A stretch of 57,755 bases of DNA, taken from IMG/VR virus record IMGVR_UViG_3300009183_000110, positions 1-57,755 of that record. One strand, written 5' to 3'. Positions within the stretch are counted from its first letter, which is position 1. The number at the start of each line of letters is the position of its first letter. The translations under genes and the position numbers were made by a program. Below, one piece after another: positions 12,101 through 17,286 of the stretch. Under the pieces are notes generated by a model. That model searched no databases. It saw nothing but the letters and a program-made list of their open reading frames with translations, and was not told the DNA's origin. Source of the stretch: a virus.

Positions 12101-12892
12101 TCAATCAGAGCCGTTCCGTCTTCCCCTGAAGAGCTTGCATCAATATTGAGAAGTTCTCCGCACACAAAGAATTCAAACAAGAGTATTAGAAAAATTAATA
12201 AACTCATTGAAGAACTAGAAATTAATTGGGATAAACAAAAAGAACTTCAGAAAAAAGTTGAATTGACACTAAGCAATTCACCATCATTGAGAAACATGCT
12301 CGGAAGATTTGACATACCACCAATGCTTCTAACTGACTTTGGGCTCAAGCAAGGGTTTATTTTTGAATCCGACCTAGAGCCAACTAACTGGTACGCCGGA
12401 GGCGGGGTATACACACCGTCTTATGGCTTCATAGCATTCCCAGACAAAGTCCTTAAGGACTATATTCCGGGGACAAACCTTACCGGAGAGTACGTAATAC
12501 GTCACGAACTTGGACACGCAATCCACGCTATGGCTAAAAAGACAAATAAAGCTGCATTCAAACGTGAATCAGAAGATTTAGATGGAATCTATAAAGAACT
12601 AAAAGCCGCCACCTCGTGGGCAAAAGACGAACTAAAAGCCGGAAGAAGTAGTTCCGAAATTGAAGACGAACTTTCCTCAATGGTAAACATGCTTTCAGAA
12701 TACGATTCATCACTAGCTAAGCAAATAAGCGATTACGCTGCAACCAACAGGGCGGAATACATAGCGGAAGCAATAGCTTACGCTACGGCTCCAGCAAACG
12801 AAGGACTAAGAAGGCTCAAAGCAGAGCACTACGATATGCTTTCAGAGTTCCTTGGATTAACCGTAGAAGAACTAAAGACGATGGGATTATAG
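140..12892 (+). CDS. Giant multidomain polyvalent protein (ART, exonuclease, zincin, GNAT modules)
   Basis: 4,250 residues, no signal peptide or membrane segment. Modules in order: a DPDNDG Ca-binding-like loop (about 75-85); an ART-like domain (YR184-185, GDWVTP 248-253, EWGYDP 291-296); an unassigned region 306-868; a DnaQ/RNase T-type DEDDh exonuclease (D917, E919, H1090, D1095); a mostly helical unassigned region 1166-1420; a domain with HDLFGH at 1709-1714; a zincin (HEWGH 2104-2108, E2195); a VIP2-like ART (YRG 2719-2721, SSWS 2749-2752, ExE 2796-2798); an unassigned region 2851-3350; a GNAT-like segment (RRRTGIA about 3480-3486); a DUF3626-like segment (SQFETG from 3758); and a C-terminal zincin (HELGH 4122-4126, E4206/E4210). 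Eleven SSG linkers separate the segments. This resembles phage polyvalent proteins thought to be delivered with DNA and processed in the host; that role is inference. Confidence 0.88.
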   Translation: MSVDDNEFLIPIEESRRARPASVEQKALGNRLARLVGSRLVDRPSIGEGRRRRGGMDIDAPTGGVRGYRKPTLSNFDPDNDGWVDEGSTNPRFIGIDSPTRGTETARRMSSGANEDYRGQHGAPERGAGAPLHDMLADGGVYPEDVYSADAIRFYGVGDDQLDPIAASLIKQYKGKPNAEVTIYRAVPLSNSKKIEKLEKQLARYMARGKLPEGTSRSIEPSDWSQGVRDEIERLKNLPPDDMKITPGDWVTPIREYAVMHGDGALRGEYQIIKKRVKAKDIYTAGDSWLEWGYDPEVTKKLSSGTEINNADISAAYTQEIFGKLRALKERLGYGTNFEEKVSKEKLDTRIKETAESAKRQIDYYFKKDTILPQEAIDYINEVVAEGKFFTSEMTGRDAEAAFFPIQARLRESGVWAKGDPIPPSVALEISRQIHIARGDTEMVAKIDEFKTYLKTATPEQLNADMRKASEAYGKSIDTRVLVRTRSIASFIKGNRTILTQHDKEEREAADIESMNLIGDAITTSARRKVEGNLLGLPFEEGVEDPPEVRELRPSSGYVTTSKTALAREEKFKKIYGDDIKLMYEGPAGAALEASQNRTQKYGDSHFVLRPEVAERTRVFDADTVDMSMKDNAPLQLSSLGEDGVFLSSFSPLGILYDYKTGDTYPTPSGAFEASSDNGISASYKEALVLGRFKPEEVQAIIATPKEFRKELGELSKDYNENNESNVSLLIDMAQSRDELMREYGIEVVPNIRGGVFKTDDVEMFNPAMTDVWFDKNFGDKGLSKEEIIPDKSTTPYEAWLRVLVKSEKLPVIFEYRGPSGKSEEDKDVWKRDVLKEELARVLSVKTSRAPEVDDSQAFNQLEEQMGDRLSSGKAPRYPREPTLGAFLGEADSYFGDSNSWEEFKKKYNDAEIVFLDYETTGLNFDEFGKATTNGKPTQIGLVRMKNGEEIGRLNLFMNPEEPLGEWSLANLKDADGNPITNEWLATQMPMAEAHRQVAEFIGPDAIIGVQNATFDKNVLDDALRESGIDWTPRGYLDTREISSLTLPVWSEDSPDGPHIVSSRDGTTKPSSSLAAITEYLGVELGDGHHNADADAFATSQVMQKIIDGAIENNWDTSVLSRKRRDEKLRLEREKFDADVKKFESDKESFVAAQKEEGSTRLSSGRESTRFTVARGGNHDDSFDQTLEFANPEQEKFKYWELYEKYKRYNRLEPAEDGFGQIDKEAQIRALNEAFGPDVDTWAKALEILNVRRKRFKEDEAYKEELKLEHIKRYGYLYSPVYKNGEKTKKAVIEVYDDELAYNSLDALIGKIGKGTEGQTKAVNKVKKVLEGLEESNKLKNRAFKLEHNPDGSGLSYVLMDFDAELSRQKSEEMARLREIYKAEGMSLLDAMYRAIDEIKKDERFSDEKIYSNRNEGESTRLSSGANVVEAFNEPTEVTQQEAADIGLTRESLTGKKVAERIIKKIEETTGKELTKQQKYSIEDAIPGLTKEIAGKTLLDVEVDNAFSETGKQLLESISIDISSDGIPFVSADPIPQLAEQIPDKRDWRTVELPKRDDVISILDEAMKDTVVFNGSVWKDSDGNIIARKIYKNDASTLEFENDEARERFPLLEMLAPKGFVIRSDSIGLPALTQDTLPEPYLEAWKKHSKFVRELTRRAGELMGDEELFLPGSRISHSTDTYLRGYIGGITDPHKFNMGLYGKALQDTHDLFGHLGTGRAFDRHGEWANDLAMMSLADHPDSPLTPQEKMVVKHLHYMMYSAERMLRVGRLDESDLNMNETMGYRNRPRTVFDIEGVSDSETRIYAGDFNSVIKKLDTASTSGRLSSGSKPIYEANEEDIELALAHDILGKSSRPSLASGQERPSIQIRPDSPQRPIIEIGRNERELLREHRAKDYKYGDKSVLGGEIRKTTNTWLRGLSSEQMAKVLVPSNREEHFQMWLDDYAGADVVDPATRLKFQKYYDDFHQKNPWDTPDFSPDNVKAMQELLAQSIEDNPQMKWAFENHGAPSFSFMDPEGIAAYEAIPEVREKFAAIAKQRNDGKPVRARGRMSPNMDTVYLNKEVFLEALDDSIPSVTKSTLRWNGQSPVKGQKSIENSLAGTLLHEWGHWLHFKAIADSEGGPKTTIHTRQRYGSKDKGNTNYARALAVASEFNKFTYDQDRITMFENDVPFSETPDVPRLLTSYGNVNMAETMAEGIVAVLHPDEKIQNEMISPSLKKAVTTLLGGNDTYQPWRDGDRAGRILSSGRSPGVRDERRGRLESALSEIEGLRRSRITETSIPQSRDTQWKKAQIAKFVPIPTTRKPYSPTKPADEKDVLQMFIDDAVSIPGTYDIDSSLAAPKIKREISKKIAESMDFTPQDFVKMFQTSMPGSGVGFADDENFRDVSLILNRTLEGVRDGSKFFYNPKKGSVASGIDFSVEQRVLKIWNESFIPKLESLTAGELFDKSSMWDMYEKTMDDYSIGSIGPTEMRRWSGDHITAIKTQLYYFDMWGNRETRQRREGNPENDYLGIYRLKDGTLISIDSYSLMNSPDDWEQILQKGYGIKKGTDYKDLSELMVAKIDKNTPDDAKDLEVLKELTIQNIKKVIPSPEELLKSRGLVEFDANTPEGQGVLKQALISGLVHTWAISANDSNDVALSMQNVARELFSVDGAVGWDRGNQYRMDRVVASPGPGQIMEDFDGAPVLSEMQRKFVGEFLQTSHEATQQYFEDRGITHLAVYRGITAGENAFGEPIAIGDMDIREVRMRPLSSWSINEATARSFSRRPGNDQSGYVIKAFVPIKDIFSTPFTGFGCLEEDETVILGRPMQAMVFRVDEATRYSADGESLATKLVDVDRDSMAKQIEAKKLSSGETDVLEKPTPYKADTRFNTSYEKEKLDEQSSYMRRFTQALEHYNKTGDWLGGDFDVVVASDKNMNAPTIHSSEAQAKNLLKADIVTRAEDAFTARHESWTRYPGSDKEPERDSFVKNWIKKFEDDINEKSRLLKEEVALLQYKHDSKKIRIEQNVLDLEDITPEEYDDLLKETREILELKQNDRDKYWELFGNGASDGEKFLIHQGSSELDGGVLNPKKTVGSDGFNVASADTKALNNINVADVKARNNQIEKQIEELKKFIESASTDGTIHAGNYNRNSLGLLSSNLSQEFRQNSPDQVIDLAARGWDVAHFISEAHKRIAGLENEQVDVKSVIKALEEADNQFLSALMTGEELAGGYFGRYAHRIIPKHIAENLSRDWDFENRGKDLKVHDSVMMQRWQYAMRGTQWIIGGEQHKHWTNKLGPGYEKQIIGMQRPFVGFSSVTLDEGRNRLYAITPALIVRAIKNYKQGNKKVDLSTLVKPRSISGTEVLQPDELNQELRMSSGKKKVVESVMNANYYGIVSARHIEHTSKDGNETSYWVVLDAGGTITAYDTGSVNDARQKLSESWTKLGFNPMTDKKGPVPIEEVNVLDALKRMEDSKNSIGLMTTIKWNEDDHSEILRTGVARTRRRTGIASEMMRLHRDTWPEQNLQHSDALSPDGRAFAASATPEVLDGQRESVGKNAGKKLSSGLTEHVSNEHAKALVAAYPRSLKEPTEDIAIARKEGRPVSWLLDETIDPKIGAVIGELIDGVLDDPRFKKAFDGEEINPFLLETSKGPWARIRERSPFSERIGPAIDKITGIVLSRDPQMMEWDAETIAKGLVLRAGIHITRAKYLENERKKIIMSADMRVRGTVEDLVSEYDKYAKELVGMGGDYFQPGPMDYNRVVVAVDKEAISGLIKNKKLLSQFETGRSNGHYNPQARQQAEVTLFGYPPDMAPEFRPIYGMAAYGGVTEEVAGSGQQYGNYLLVLKPGNEDRTTVTESDSLSLMGTTSAMNSPDINMMMLRNAGEKDTFDYPVEAQVHPGEGGISLDDIAYIIVRDDYTGENPDEGEKLQALSRRLGIPAVSEYDIDYGGTPGAFDEDYILNAGGEQAGDSSPESTRLSSGRSNRRLRKGRPGAKPRSDAEYVAYSANELSIRAVPSSPEELASILRSSPHTKNSNKSIRKINKLIEELEINWDKQKELQKKVELTLSNSPSLRNMLGRFDIPPMLLTDFGLKQGFIFESDLEPTNWYAGGGVYTPSYGFIAFPDKVLKDYIPGTNLTGEYVIRHELGHAIHAMAKKTNKAAFKRESEDLDGIYKELKAATSWAKDELKAGRSSSEIEDELSSMVNMLSEYDSSLAKQISDYAATNRAEYIAEAIAYATAPANEGLRRLKAEHYDMLSEFLGLTVEELKTMGL

Positions 12893-12893
12893 G

Positions 12894-13064
12894 ATGCTTC
12901 CTAGTAAGAAAATTGGCGAAAAAGGATACGAAGAAGAGACTAGAGCTATCTCTTCGTTCGGCATAAACATGGCCATGAATGAAGCAAGTGGAGAAAAAGC
13001 ATCCAGAACAAAAAGGGCCTTATCTGAATTGATACAAGTACTTCGTGATGGAGGCAAAAAATGA
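12894..13064 (+). CDS. Small helical hypothetical protein, 56 aa
   Basis: ATG lies one base after the giant gene's stop and the frame ends TGA overlapping the next ATG (ATGA junction), so it is translationally coupled on both sides. The product is lysine- and glutamate-rich, predicted helical, ending VLRDGGKK. No family recognised; its position suggests co-expression with the giant protein. Confidence 0.6.
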   Translation: MLPSKKIGEKGYEEETRAISSFGINMAMNEASGEKASRTKRALSELIQVLRDGGKK

Positions 13065-13252
13065 ACAAACTAATAGCAAAAAGGGACAACGACAAGCTGT
13101 TTGTTGATTCAGAAGAAGAAACCATCTCCGGAAAGATACGCCTTGGTTATGTAATCATGGGCAACGGGAAGAGAATTGATGTAAACGTGGACGACTTATT
13201 GTCCAGGAGTTCCTGGGACATGGTTGAAGAGCCCAATAAATCTTTCCAATAA
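13061..13252 (+). CDS. Hypothetical protein, 63 aa
   Basis: Starts in an ATGA overlap with the previous gene. The acidic product has alternating hydrophobic residues (IRLGYVIMGNGKRIDVNVDDLL) suggesting a small beta-rich fold. No motif recognised. Confidence 0.65.
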   Translation: MNKLIAKRDNDKLFVDSEEETISGKIRLGYVIMGNGKRIDVNVDDLLSRSSWDMVEEPNKSFQ

Positions 13253-13290
13253 CTTGACACCGTATAGATATAGACTTTGACAATACCCTT

Positions 13291-13539
13291 ATGACAAACA
13301 TAGATAACAATACAGAAAACGCAGACTGGTTAAAGTCCGTAAGACTAGACATACCAGGACTGGAAACGTTTGTCGACATAGTTAAATATTTCAATGTTCC
13401 ACAAGAACAGCCAGAAAGAAATATTGCTATCAGGAAAATAGCTAACGAGCATCCATGGGTCTACTCTTTAGAACCCGCAGAGATGTTTCAATTTGAACAA
13501 GCCTTCATGCAGCCCGACGAACAGCCTAAAGAGAAATAA
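13291..13539 (+). CDS. Hypothetical protein, 82 aa
   Basis: Acidic soluble protein. The 38-base gap before it contains two TTGACA hexamers (13254 and 13277) but I could not match a good -10 at normal spacing. No family recognised. It is followed after 2 bases by the next small gene. Confidence 0.65.
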   Translation: MTNIDNNTENADWLKSVRLDIPGLETFVDIVKYFNVPQEQPERNIAIRKIANEHPWVYSLEPAEMFQFEQAFMQPDEQPKEK

Positions 13540-13541
13540 TC

Positions 13542-13718
13542 ATGGGACGCAGCTTTGACGAAGACGACGACGAATACATCGAATTACTGTCTCTTTATGA
13601 GCGTTATGTAAAAAGCAGTCCTGGAGACTATGAAGACTTTGACGACTGGGTGGATGTTGAATTTGGTGCTTCCAAAAAACGTGTCTATAAACGCCCCAAT
13701 CGAGGAAGCAAAGAATAA
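13542..13718 (+). CDS. Acidic small protein, 58 aa
   Basis: ATG two bases after the upstream stop. The product has a run of Asp/Glu near the N-terminus (SFDEDDDEY) and a basic tail (KKRVYKRPNRGSK). Its TAA overlaps the next ATG. No family recognised. Confidence 0.6.
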   Translation: MGRSFDEDDDEYIELLSLYERYVKSSPGDYEDFDDWVDVEFGASKKRVYKRPNRGSKE

Positions 13719-13897
13719 TGACAACCTTCAATACCGACGCAGATATAAAAGTGCTTGGTGAAGCTGCTGCACTAGATGGACTAATGCGCGATAACAGTTT
13801 TCAGAATAAAATGGACTTAATTGCTATCTATGAACATTCAAAGAAGCGTAAAAAGTTAGAAGACGAGGAAGAGTCTACTTCTTCCGAGAAGTCTTAA
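13718..13897 (+). CDS. Small hypothetical protein, 59 aa
   Basis: ATG overlaps the preceding TAA (TAATG). Predicted helical, with a lysine-rich then acidic/serine tail. Its last 23 bases overlap the end of the convergent minus-strand gene at 13875. No family recognised. Confidence 0.55.
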   Translation: MTTFNTDADIKVLGEAAALDGLMRDNSFQNKMDLIAIYEHSKKRKKLEDEEESTSSEKS

Positions 13898-14123
13898 CTC
13901 TGTCCCGAATTTGACGAGTTGCTTTTTGCAGGTCTTTTAATTCCGCAAGATAAATCTCTTCGAACTCTTCAGTGTGGCGCTCCTTGAGGACCAGGTGAGC
14001 CCTACGGCGTGCTTCTTGTCTGAACGAGTTAAGAACACGAGACTGTTCTTGTTGTTCTGGAGTATGGCGAGGGCGTCCTCGGCTCATGATTCCCTTTTGC
14101 TTGAGTTTTTCATACTCTGACAT
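13875..14123 (-). CDS. Basic helical hypothetical protein, 82 aa
   Basis: I start at the ATG giving MSEYEKLKQ because a GGGG Shine-Dalgarno lies about 7 bases upstream; a longer in-frame start has none. The product is rich in Arg/Lys/Glu, with a GRPRH segment like an AT-hook core, and may bind nucleic acid. Transcribed away from ssb, whose terminator lies upstream. Confidence 0.55.
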   Translation of the reverse strand: MSEYEKLKQKGIMSRGRPRHTPEQQEQSRVLNSFRQEARRRAHLVLKERHTEEFEEIYLAELKDLQKATRQIRDRVKTSRKK

Positions 14124-14215
14124 ATATTCCCCTTTCAATGGGTTTATTTGTAGTTGTTTAGATATTAGTAGCATTTTTTAAAGATGACAACATTCTTATA
14201 AAATAATTTAGCGCA

Positions 14216-14258
14216 CAAAAAAAGCGCTCGTTCCCCATCTCTGGTTCCCGAGCGCTTC
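14216..14258 (-). terminator. Intrinsic terminator of ssb
   Basis: Perfect 9-bp stem, AAGCGCTCG at 14222-14230 with CGAGCGCTT at 14249-14257, followed in the minus direction by a run of seven T (14216-14222). It lies just after the ssb stop. Confidence 0.85.
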
Positions 14259-14279
14259 TTAAGTTTTCCTTAGGAGGAC

Positions 14280-14774
14280 CTAGAAGGGTTCATCCATTCC
14301 CTCGTTAGAGGAGCCTGAGACGCCAGCACTGGCGGTAACTGGACGGCTGCGGCGAGGTGCCCCACCCTGCTGATTTGAGCGCTGTGCAGGAGCTCCTGCG
14401 GCAGAACCTTCTCCACCGTTTCCACGGCGGCGCTCAATTGTTTCAAGAGACTTGGTTGCGATGGCGATTTCGTCTGCAACGATTTCAACGATGGAACGCT
14501 TGTTTCCCTCTTTGTCGTCGTATGAGCGCTGCTCAAGGCGACCGTAGATAACAACGCCGATTCCTTTTTCAAGGGTACGAGCAGAGTTCTCTGCGAGGTA
14601 ACGCCATGCAGTTACGTTGATGTAACTTGCCTTTTCCTGCTTTTCATTGCTCTGGTCATACCAGACATGATTTGTTGCTACGGAAAAGGACAATCGTGCC
14701 TGACCGTTCGTTGTAAAGGTCAATTGTGGTTCATCTGTGAGATTTCCAACAATAGTGACTGGTGCCATATTCAT
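14280..14774 (-). CDS. ssb: Single-stranded DNA-binding protein
   Basis: 164 residues. An N-terminal OB-fold (VTIVGNLTDEPQL..., YINVTAWRYLAENSARTLEKG, VYGRLEQRSYDD-type core) is followed by a Gly/Ala/Gln/Arg-rich disordered linker and an acidic C-terminal tip GMDEPF, the usual partner-docking tail of bacterial and phage SSBs. I chose MNMAPV because AGGAGG/GGAAAG lies 7-8 bases upstream. A TTGACA-17-TAATGT promoter and an intrinsic terminator bracket it, so it is monocistronic. Confidence 0.95.
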   Translation of the reverse strand: MNMAPVTIVGNLTDEPQLTFTTNGQARLSFSVATNHVWYDQSNEKQEKASYINVTAWRYLAENSARTLEKGIGVVIYGRLEQRSYDDKEGNKRSIVEIVADEIAIATKSLETIERRRGNGGEGSAAGAPAQRSNQQGGAPRRSRPVTASAGVSGSSNEGMDEPF

Positions 14775-14801
14775 ATTTCTTTCCTCCATACTAGGGACTG
14801 A

Positions 14802-14830
14802 TGTACACATTATCGGCATGGGTGTAGGAT
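14802..14830 (+). promoter_or_regulatory. Promoter for a probably leaderless gene at 14837
   Basis: TGTACA (14802-14807), 17-bp spacer, TAGGAT (14825-14830). The ATG at 14837 is 7 bases after the -10, at the expected transcription start, so the mRNA may be leaderless, which is common in actinobacteria. It shares bases with the ssb promoter. Confidence 0.5.
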
Positions 14831-14835
14831 GTCAA
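14807..14835 (-). promoter_or_regulatory. ssb promoter
   Basis: Minus strand TTGACA (14835-14830), 17-bp spacer, TAATGT (14812-14807), about 33 bases upstream of the ssb ATG. It overlaps the divergent plus-strand promoter. Confidence 0.75.
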
Positions 14836-14836
14836 C

Positions 14837-15085
14837 ATGACAGAGAATAAATTTTCCCATGAAGCCAGACTGGCAATAATCGACCAGATAGTGGACACTA
14901 TTCTCATATTCACGGACTTCAACAAGATAGATACCATAGCTGGTGCCGAACTCAAGTTCTCTATTGAAGACCTAGCCGAAAGGTTGGTCGAGTCCATGGG
15001 GCTGGAAGTTATTGACTTTAATGAAGTCTCAAAAGAAATATTCGTTAGAATATCTTTGCAAAATCCTTCTGACTTTGTAGAGTAG
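14837..15085 (+). CDS. Hypothetical protein, 82 aa
   Basis: Helical acidic protein with no Shine-Dalgarno but a -10-like hexamer directly upstream, so possibly leaderless. First gene of a plus-strand run that includes a possible nuclease and thioredoxin. No family recognised. Confidence 0.65.
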   Translation: MTENKFSHEARLAIIDQIVDTILIFTDFNKIDTIAGAELKFSIEDLAERLVESMGLEVIDFNEVSKEIFVRISLQNPSDFVE

Positions 15086-15089
15086 AAAA

Positions 15090-15542
15090 ATGACATCTAA
15101 AGAGTTCGACATACCAGGAAGAACTTTTGACTTTGTAAAAGACTTAAAGTTCGGCGAAGCCGGCGAAGAAACCATAAAAGGTTTTTTAGACGCTCTATCC
15201 GGTGGAGCTTTTGAGGTTAAATCTGATAGATACAGAAACGGCCGGATGGTTGTTGAGACAGAACAAAATCCACGTGGAATTAAGGATTCCGAGGGCACCC
15301 CAGTGTGGGTCAAAAGTGGAATAAACGTGACTACTGCAAAGTGGTGGGTTTACGTATACTCGCCAGACAATGCGTTCGTTGTAATTTCCGTTTCTCGCCT
15401 TAAAAATTATCTACGGTCTAACAAAAACAAATACAGCGATGCAACGAAACGAAACTTCGGTGGTTCAGATAACCCAGCAAAAGGTTTTCTGATAATGGAA
15501 ACCGACGTAGTTGATTTGTTAACTAACCCTCAGTATGATTAG
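15090..15542 (+). CDS. Possible PD-(D/E)XK-type nuclease, 150 aa
   Basis: Contains a Glu-rich first helix (GEAGEETIKGFLDAL), then AFEVKSDRY and RMVVETEQNPRG strands, then SGINVTTAKWWVYVY. An E-x-K pair after a helix and a later V-E strand fit a PD-(D/E)XK resolvase or endonuclease core, but the catalytic Asp is not certain. Four bases after the previous gene, 30 before thioredoxin. Assignment is by motif only. Confidence 0.5.
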   Translation: MTSKEFDIPGRTFDFVKDLKFGEAGEETIKGFLDALSGGAFEVKSDRYRNGRMVVETEQNPRGIKDSEGTPVWVKSGINVTTAKWWVYVYSPDNAFVVISVSRLKNYLRSNKNKYSDATKRNFGGSDNPAKGFLIMETDVVDLLTNPQYD

Positions 15543-15572
15543 CACCTACACTATTAGAAAAATTGGAGCAAT

Positions 15573-15914
15573 ATGACTATTCAGCTAACTTCCGAAACTT
15601 TTGATGAATTTGTTAAATCATCAACAAATCCAGTACTTATTGACTTCTGGGCCGAATGGTGCGGACCGTGCAAAATGATTGCGCCGATTATTGACGAGCT
15701 CTCAGGAGAAATGAATGACTCTTTCTCTATTGCGAAGGTTGACGTAGACGCGTTTCCTGAATTAGCAGCAAGATTTGAAATCAGGTCGATACCTGCGCTA
15801 CTAGTTTTTAAAGACGGTAATTTCGTTGACAAAGTACAAACTTCTTCCGGCCTATCGAAGGCCAAGATAGTTGACGGAATGAATAAAGCCATTTCAAATA
15901 TGGAGCAAAAATAA
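15573..15914 (+). CDS. trxA: Thioredoxin
   Basis: 113 residues with the classical FWAEWCGPCKMIAPI active site (the two Cys of WCGPC), KVDVDAFPELAARF and the cis-proline SIPALLVFKDG. Length matches bacterial thioredoxin. Many phages carry thioredoxin or glutaredoxin to feed reductants to ribonucleotide reductase or as a polymerase factor; which applies here is not visible. It overlaps nothing and is followed after one base by the next gene. Confidence 0.95.
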   Translation: MTIQLTSETFDEFVKSSTNPVLIDFWAEWCGPCKMIAPIIDELSGEMNDSFSIAKVDVDAFPELAARFEIRSIPALLVFKDGNFVDKVQTSSGLSKAKIVDGMNKAISNMEQK

Positions 15915-15915
15915 A

Positions 15916-16254
15916 ATGGAAATGCCCGACCTTCCGCCAGCACAAAAACGGATAGAAGAACGTAGAGCTCTCAAGTTTTGGGTTGACCATTGTCATTTTC
16001 TTGAGGAGAAACTTTCGCAAGCTAATGCAGAAAATTTGCAATTAACAAAAATCATAAAAACATGGATGCCGGAAGTAATGTCTGCACGGTCAGAAGATTA
16101 TTTTGCCGCTGGATGGCTTGCTGAGCTAGACACAGAGCTGCCCAAAATGGACTTAGACATACATAACGCAGCTACTATTCTCGGAGAAATACCAACCTAC
16201 TGGGATGGAAATAGTGACCCCGAAACGAATACCACTTGGCGAATATACAGCTAA
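15916..16254 (+). CDS. Hypothetical protein, 112 aa
   Basis: N-terminal coiled-coil-like stretch (ALKFWVDHCHFLEEKLSQAN) followed by a helical segment with several Trp. Directly follows thioredoxin and precedes the tRNA pair by 6 bases. No family recognised. Confidence 0.65.
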   Translation: MEMPDLPPAQKRIEERRALKFWVDHCHFLEEKLSQANAENLQLTKIIKTWMPEVMSARSEDYFAAGWLAELDTELPKMDLDIHNAATILGEIPTYWDGNSDPETNTTWRIYS

Positions 16255-16260
16255 CCTTTA

Positions 16261-16333
16261 GGGTTAGTAGCTCAGCGGTAAGAGCACCATTCTTATAAAA
16301 TGGCGGTCGCGGGTTCAATCCCCGTCTAGCCCA
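16261..16333 (+). tRNA. tRNA-Ile (anticodon UAU)
   Basis: 73 bases. Acceptor GGGTTAG pairs with CTAGCCC; D arm GCTC...GAGC; anticodon stem CCATT/AATGG with loop CTTATAA, giving anticodon TAT; T arm CGGG-TTCAATC-CCCG. CCA is not encoded. UAU reads AUA, which bacteria usually read with a lysidine-modified CAU tRNA, so this phage tRNA may boost AUA decoding. Confidence 0.9.
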
Positions 16334-16347
16334 CTAAGAAAAAATAC

Positions 16348-16421
16348 GGGCCCTTAGCTCAGTTGGTTAGAGCGCCGGACTCATAATCCGTCAGTCCTGG
16401 GTTCAAGTCCCAGAGGGCCCA
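16348..16421 (+). tRNA. tRNA-Met/CAU
   Basis: 74 bases. GGGCCCT pairs with AGGGCCC; D arm AGCTC/GAGC; anticodon loop CTCATAA gives CAT; T arm CTGGG-TTCAAGT-CCCAG. The first pair of the anticodon stem is a C/T mismatch. It lacks obvious initiator features, so elongator Met is likeliest, though a CAU tRNA-Ile2 cannot be excluded. CCA is not encoded. Confidence 0.85.
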
Positions 16422-16448
16422 CTAATAGTAATAAAAAGGAATAAACAA

Positions 16449-16643
16449 ATGAGTGATGAGACTTATAGAAAAGAAGAGCTTGCAAGGGACCTTGGCTTAA
16501 TGGTCAAAGCTGGACTTCTTGACATCTACATGCGAGAAGATGGTGAGTGGGTTTACAAAGTGAGTGATAAGTCTTTACTCATGACAGAGGAAGAGAAAGA
16601 AAGAATCATTTGTAATCTAGAAGATTACGCTGACGAAGAATGA
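16449..16643 (+). CDS. Hypothetical protein, 64 aa
   Basis: AAAAGGA Shine-Dalgarno before ATG. Acidic helical protein; the segment KEELARDLGLMVKAGLLDIYMREDGEWVYKVS resembles a winged-helix wing (Leu-rich helix, then short strand with Trp) and is similar in style to the product at 57265. Possibly DNA-binding; weak. Confidence 0.6.
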   Translation: MSDETYRKEELARDLGLMVKAGLLDIYMREDGEWVYKVSDKSLLMTEEEKERIICNLEDYADEE

Positions 16644-16867
16644 AACACATCATTCACGTTCATCAGCAAAACATTAAAAAAGGTCTTGCTGCAATCATTG
16701 ATAGAACATACAAGGGTTCAAAGCATCAGAGAACGCTTGACATAGTATGTCCACATTGTAATAATGTTGCAGCAACGGTAGTCCAGTCAGAAACTCCAGA
16801 TAAATGTGGGGCCAGGGTCTGGATTGAAGCAGAAAAAACAGGCGAATCTAATGACAACCATAGTTAA
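16640..16867 (+). CDS. Small zinc-binding-like protein, 75 aa
   Basis: ATGA overlap with the preceding gene. Basic N-terminal half with His residues, then VCPHCNN and a later Cys (DKCGARVW) as possible zinc ligands. No specific family. Confidence 0.6.
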   Translation: MKHIIHVHQQNIKKGLAAIIDRTYKGSKHQRTLDIVCPHCNNVAATVVQSETPDKCGARVWIEAEKTGESNDNHS

Positions 16868-17075
16868 TAACCAAAACATACAGGGCCAAGACTGGAAAGC
16901 TATTGCGCACCAACTTGCTCATGCTATAAAGGTATTGGAAGATGATTCTTCAAGCATGAAGAATTGGCATAGGGTCTTTTGGACGCTTGATAGATATGAA
17001 GAAATGGCAAAAAAAGATGAAACAATCAGCCGAGACAAATTTGGAAAATTTACACTCAGTACCAAGCAGTCCTGA
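16851..17075 (+). CDS. Hypothetical protein, 74 aa
   Basis: I use the ATG giving MTTIVNNQ, which limits the overlap with the upstream gene to 17 bases. Helical protein with HQLAHAIKVLEDD, a pattern often seen in small phage proteins. No family recognised. Confidence 0.55.
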   Translation: MTTIVNNQNIQGQDWKAIAHQLAHAIKVLEDDSSSMKNWHRVFWTLDRYEEMAKKDETISRDKFGKFTLSTKQS

Positions 17076-17283
17076 ACAAAAAGCACTAAGAGATGCAGAG
17101 TCTCGTGCGTTCAGCTTAAAGCTAGAGCTTATTGAGGCGCGCACTGCGCTAAACGACGCTCTCCGTGATGCGGATACACTAGCGTCTCACCTGTCTAATG
17201 TTTTATTACACGACCCAGAACCAGCAGAGATAGCAGACGCTGCCGCTTTTTTAGCTGAATTTATCCTCTCCAAGGAAAAATAA
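17017..17283 (+). CDS. Helical hypothetical protein, 88 aa
   Basis: Start uncertain: ATG at 17017 keeps the overlap with the previous gene below 60 bases; ATG at 16996 is also possible. The product is a long helix (EQKALRDAESRAFSLKLELI...) with an Ala/Leu-rich end. No family. Confidence 0.5.
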   Translation: MKQSAETNLENLHSVPSSPEQKALRDAESRAFSLKLELIEARTALNDALRDADTLASHLSNVLLHDPEPAEIADAAAFLAEFILSKEK

Positions 17284-17286
17284 CAA

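Noticed and set aside
13254-13290. Promoter from two TTGACA hexamers
   Set aside because: No -10 at 16-18 bp from either.
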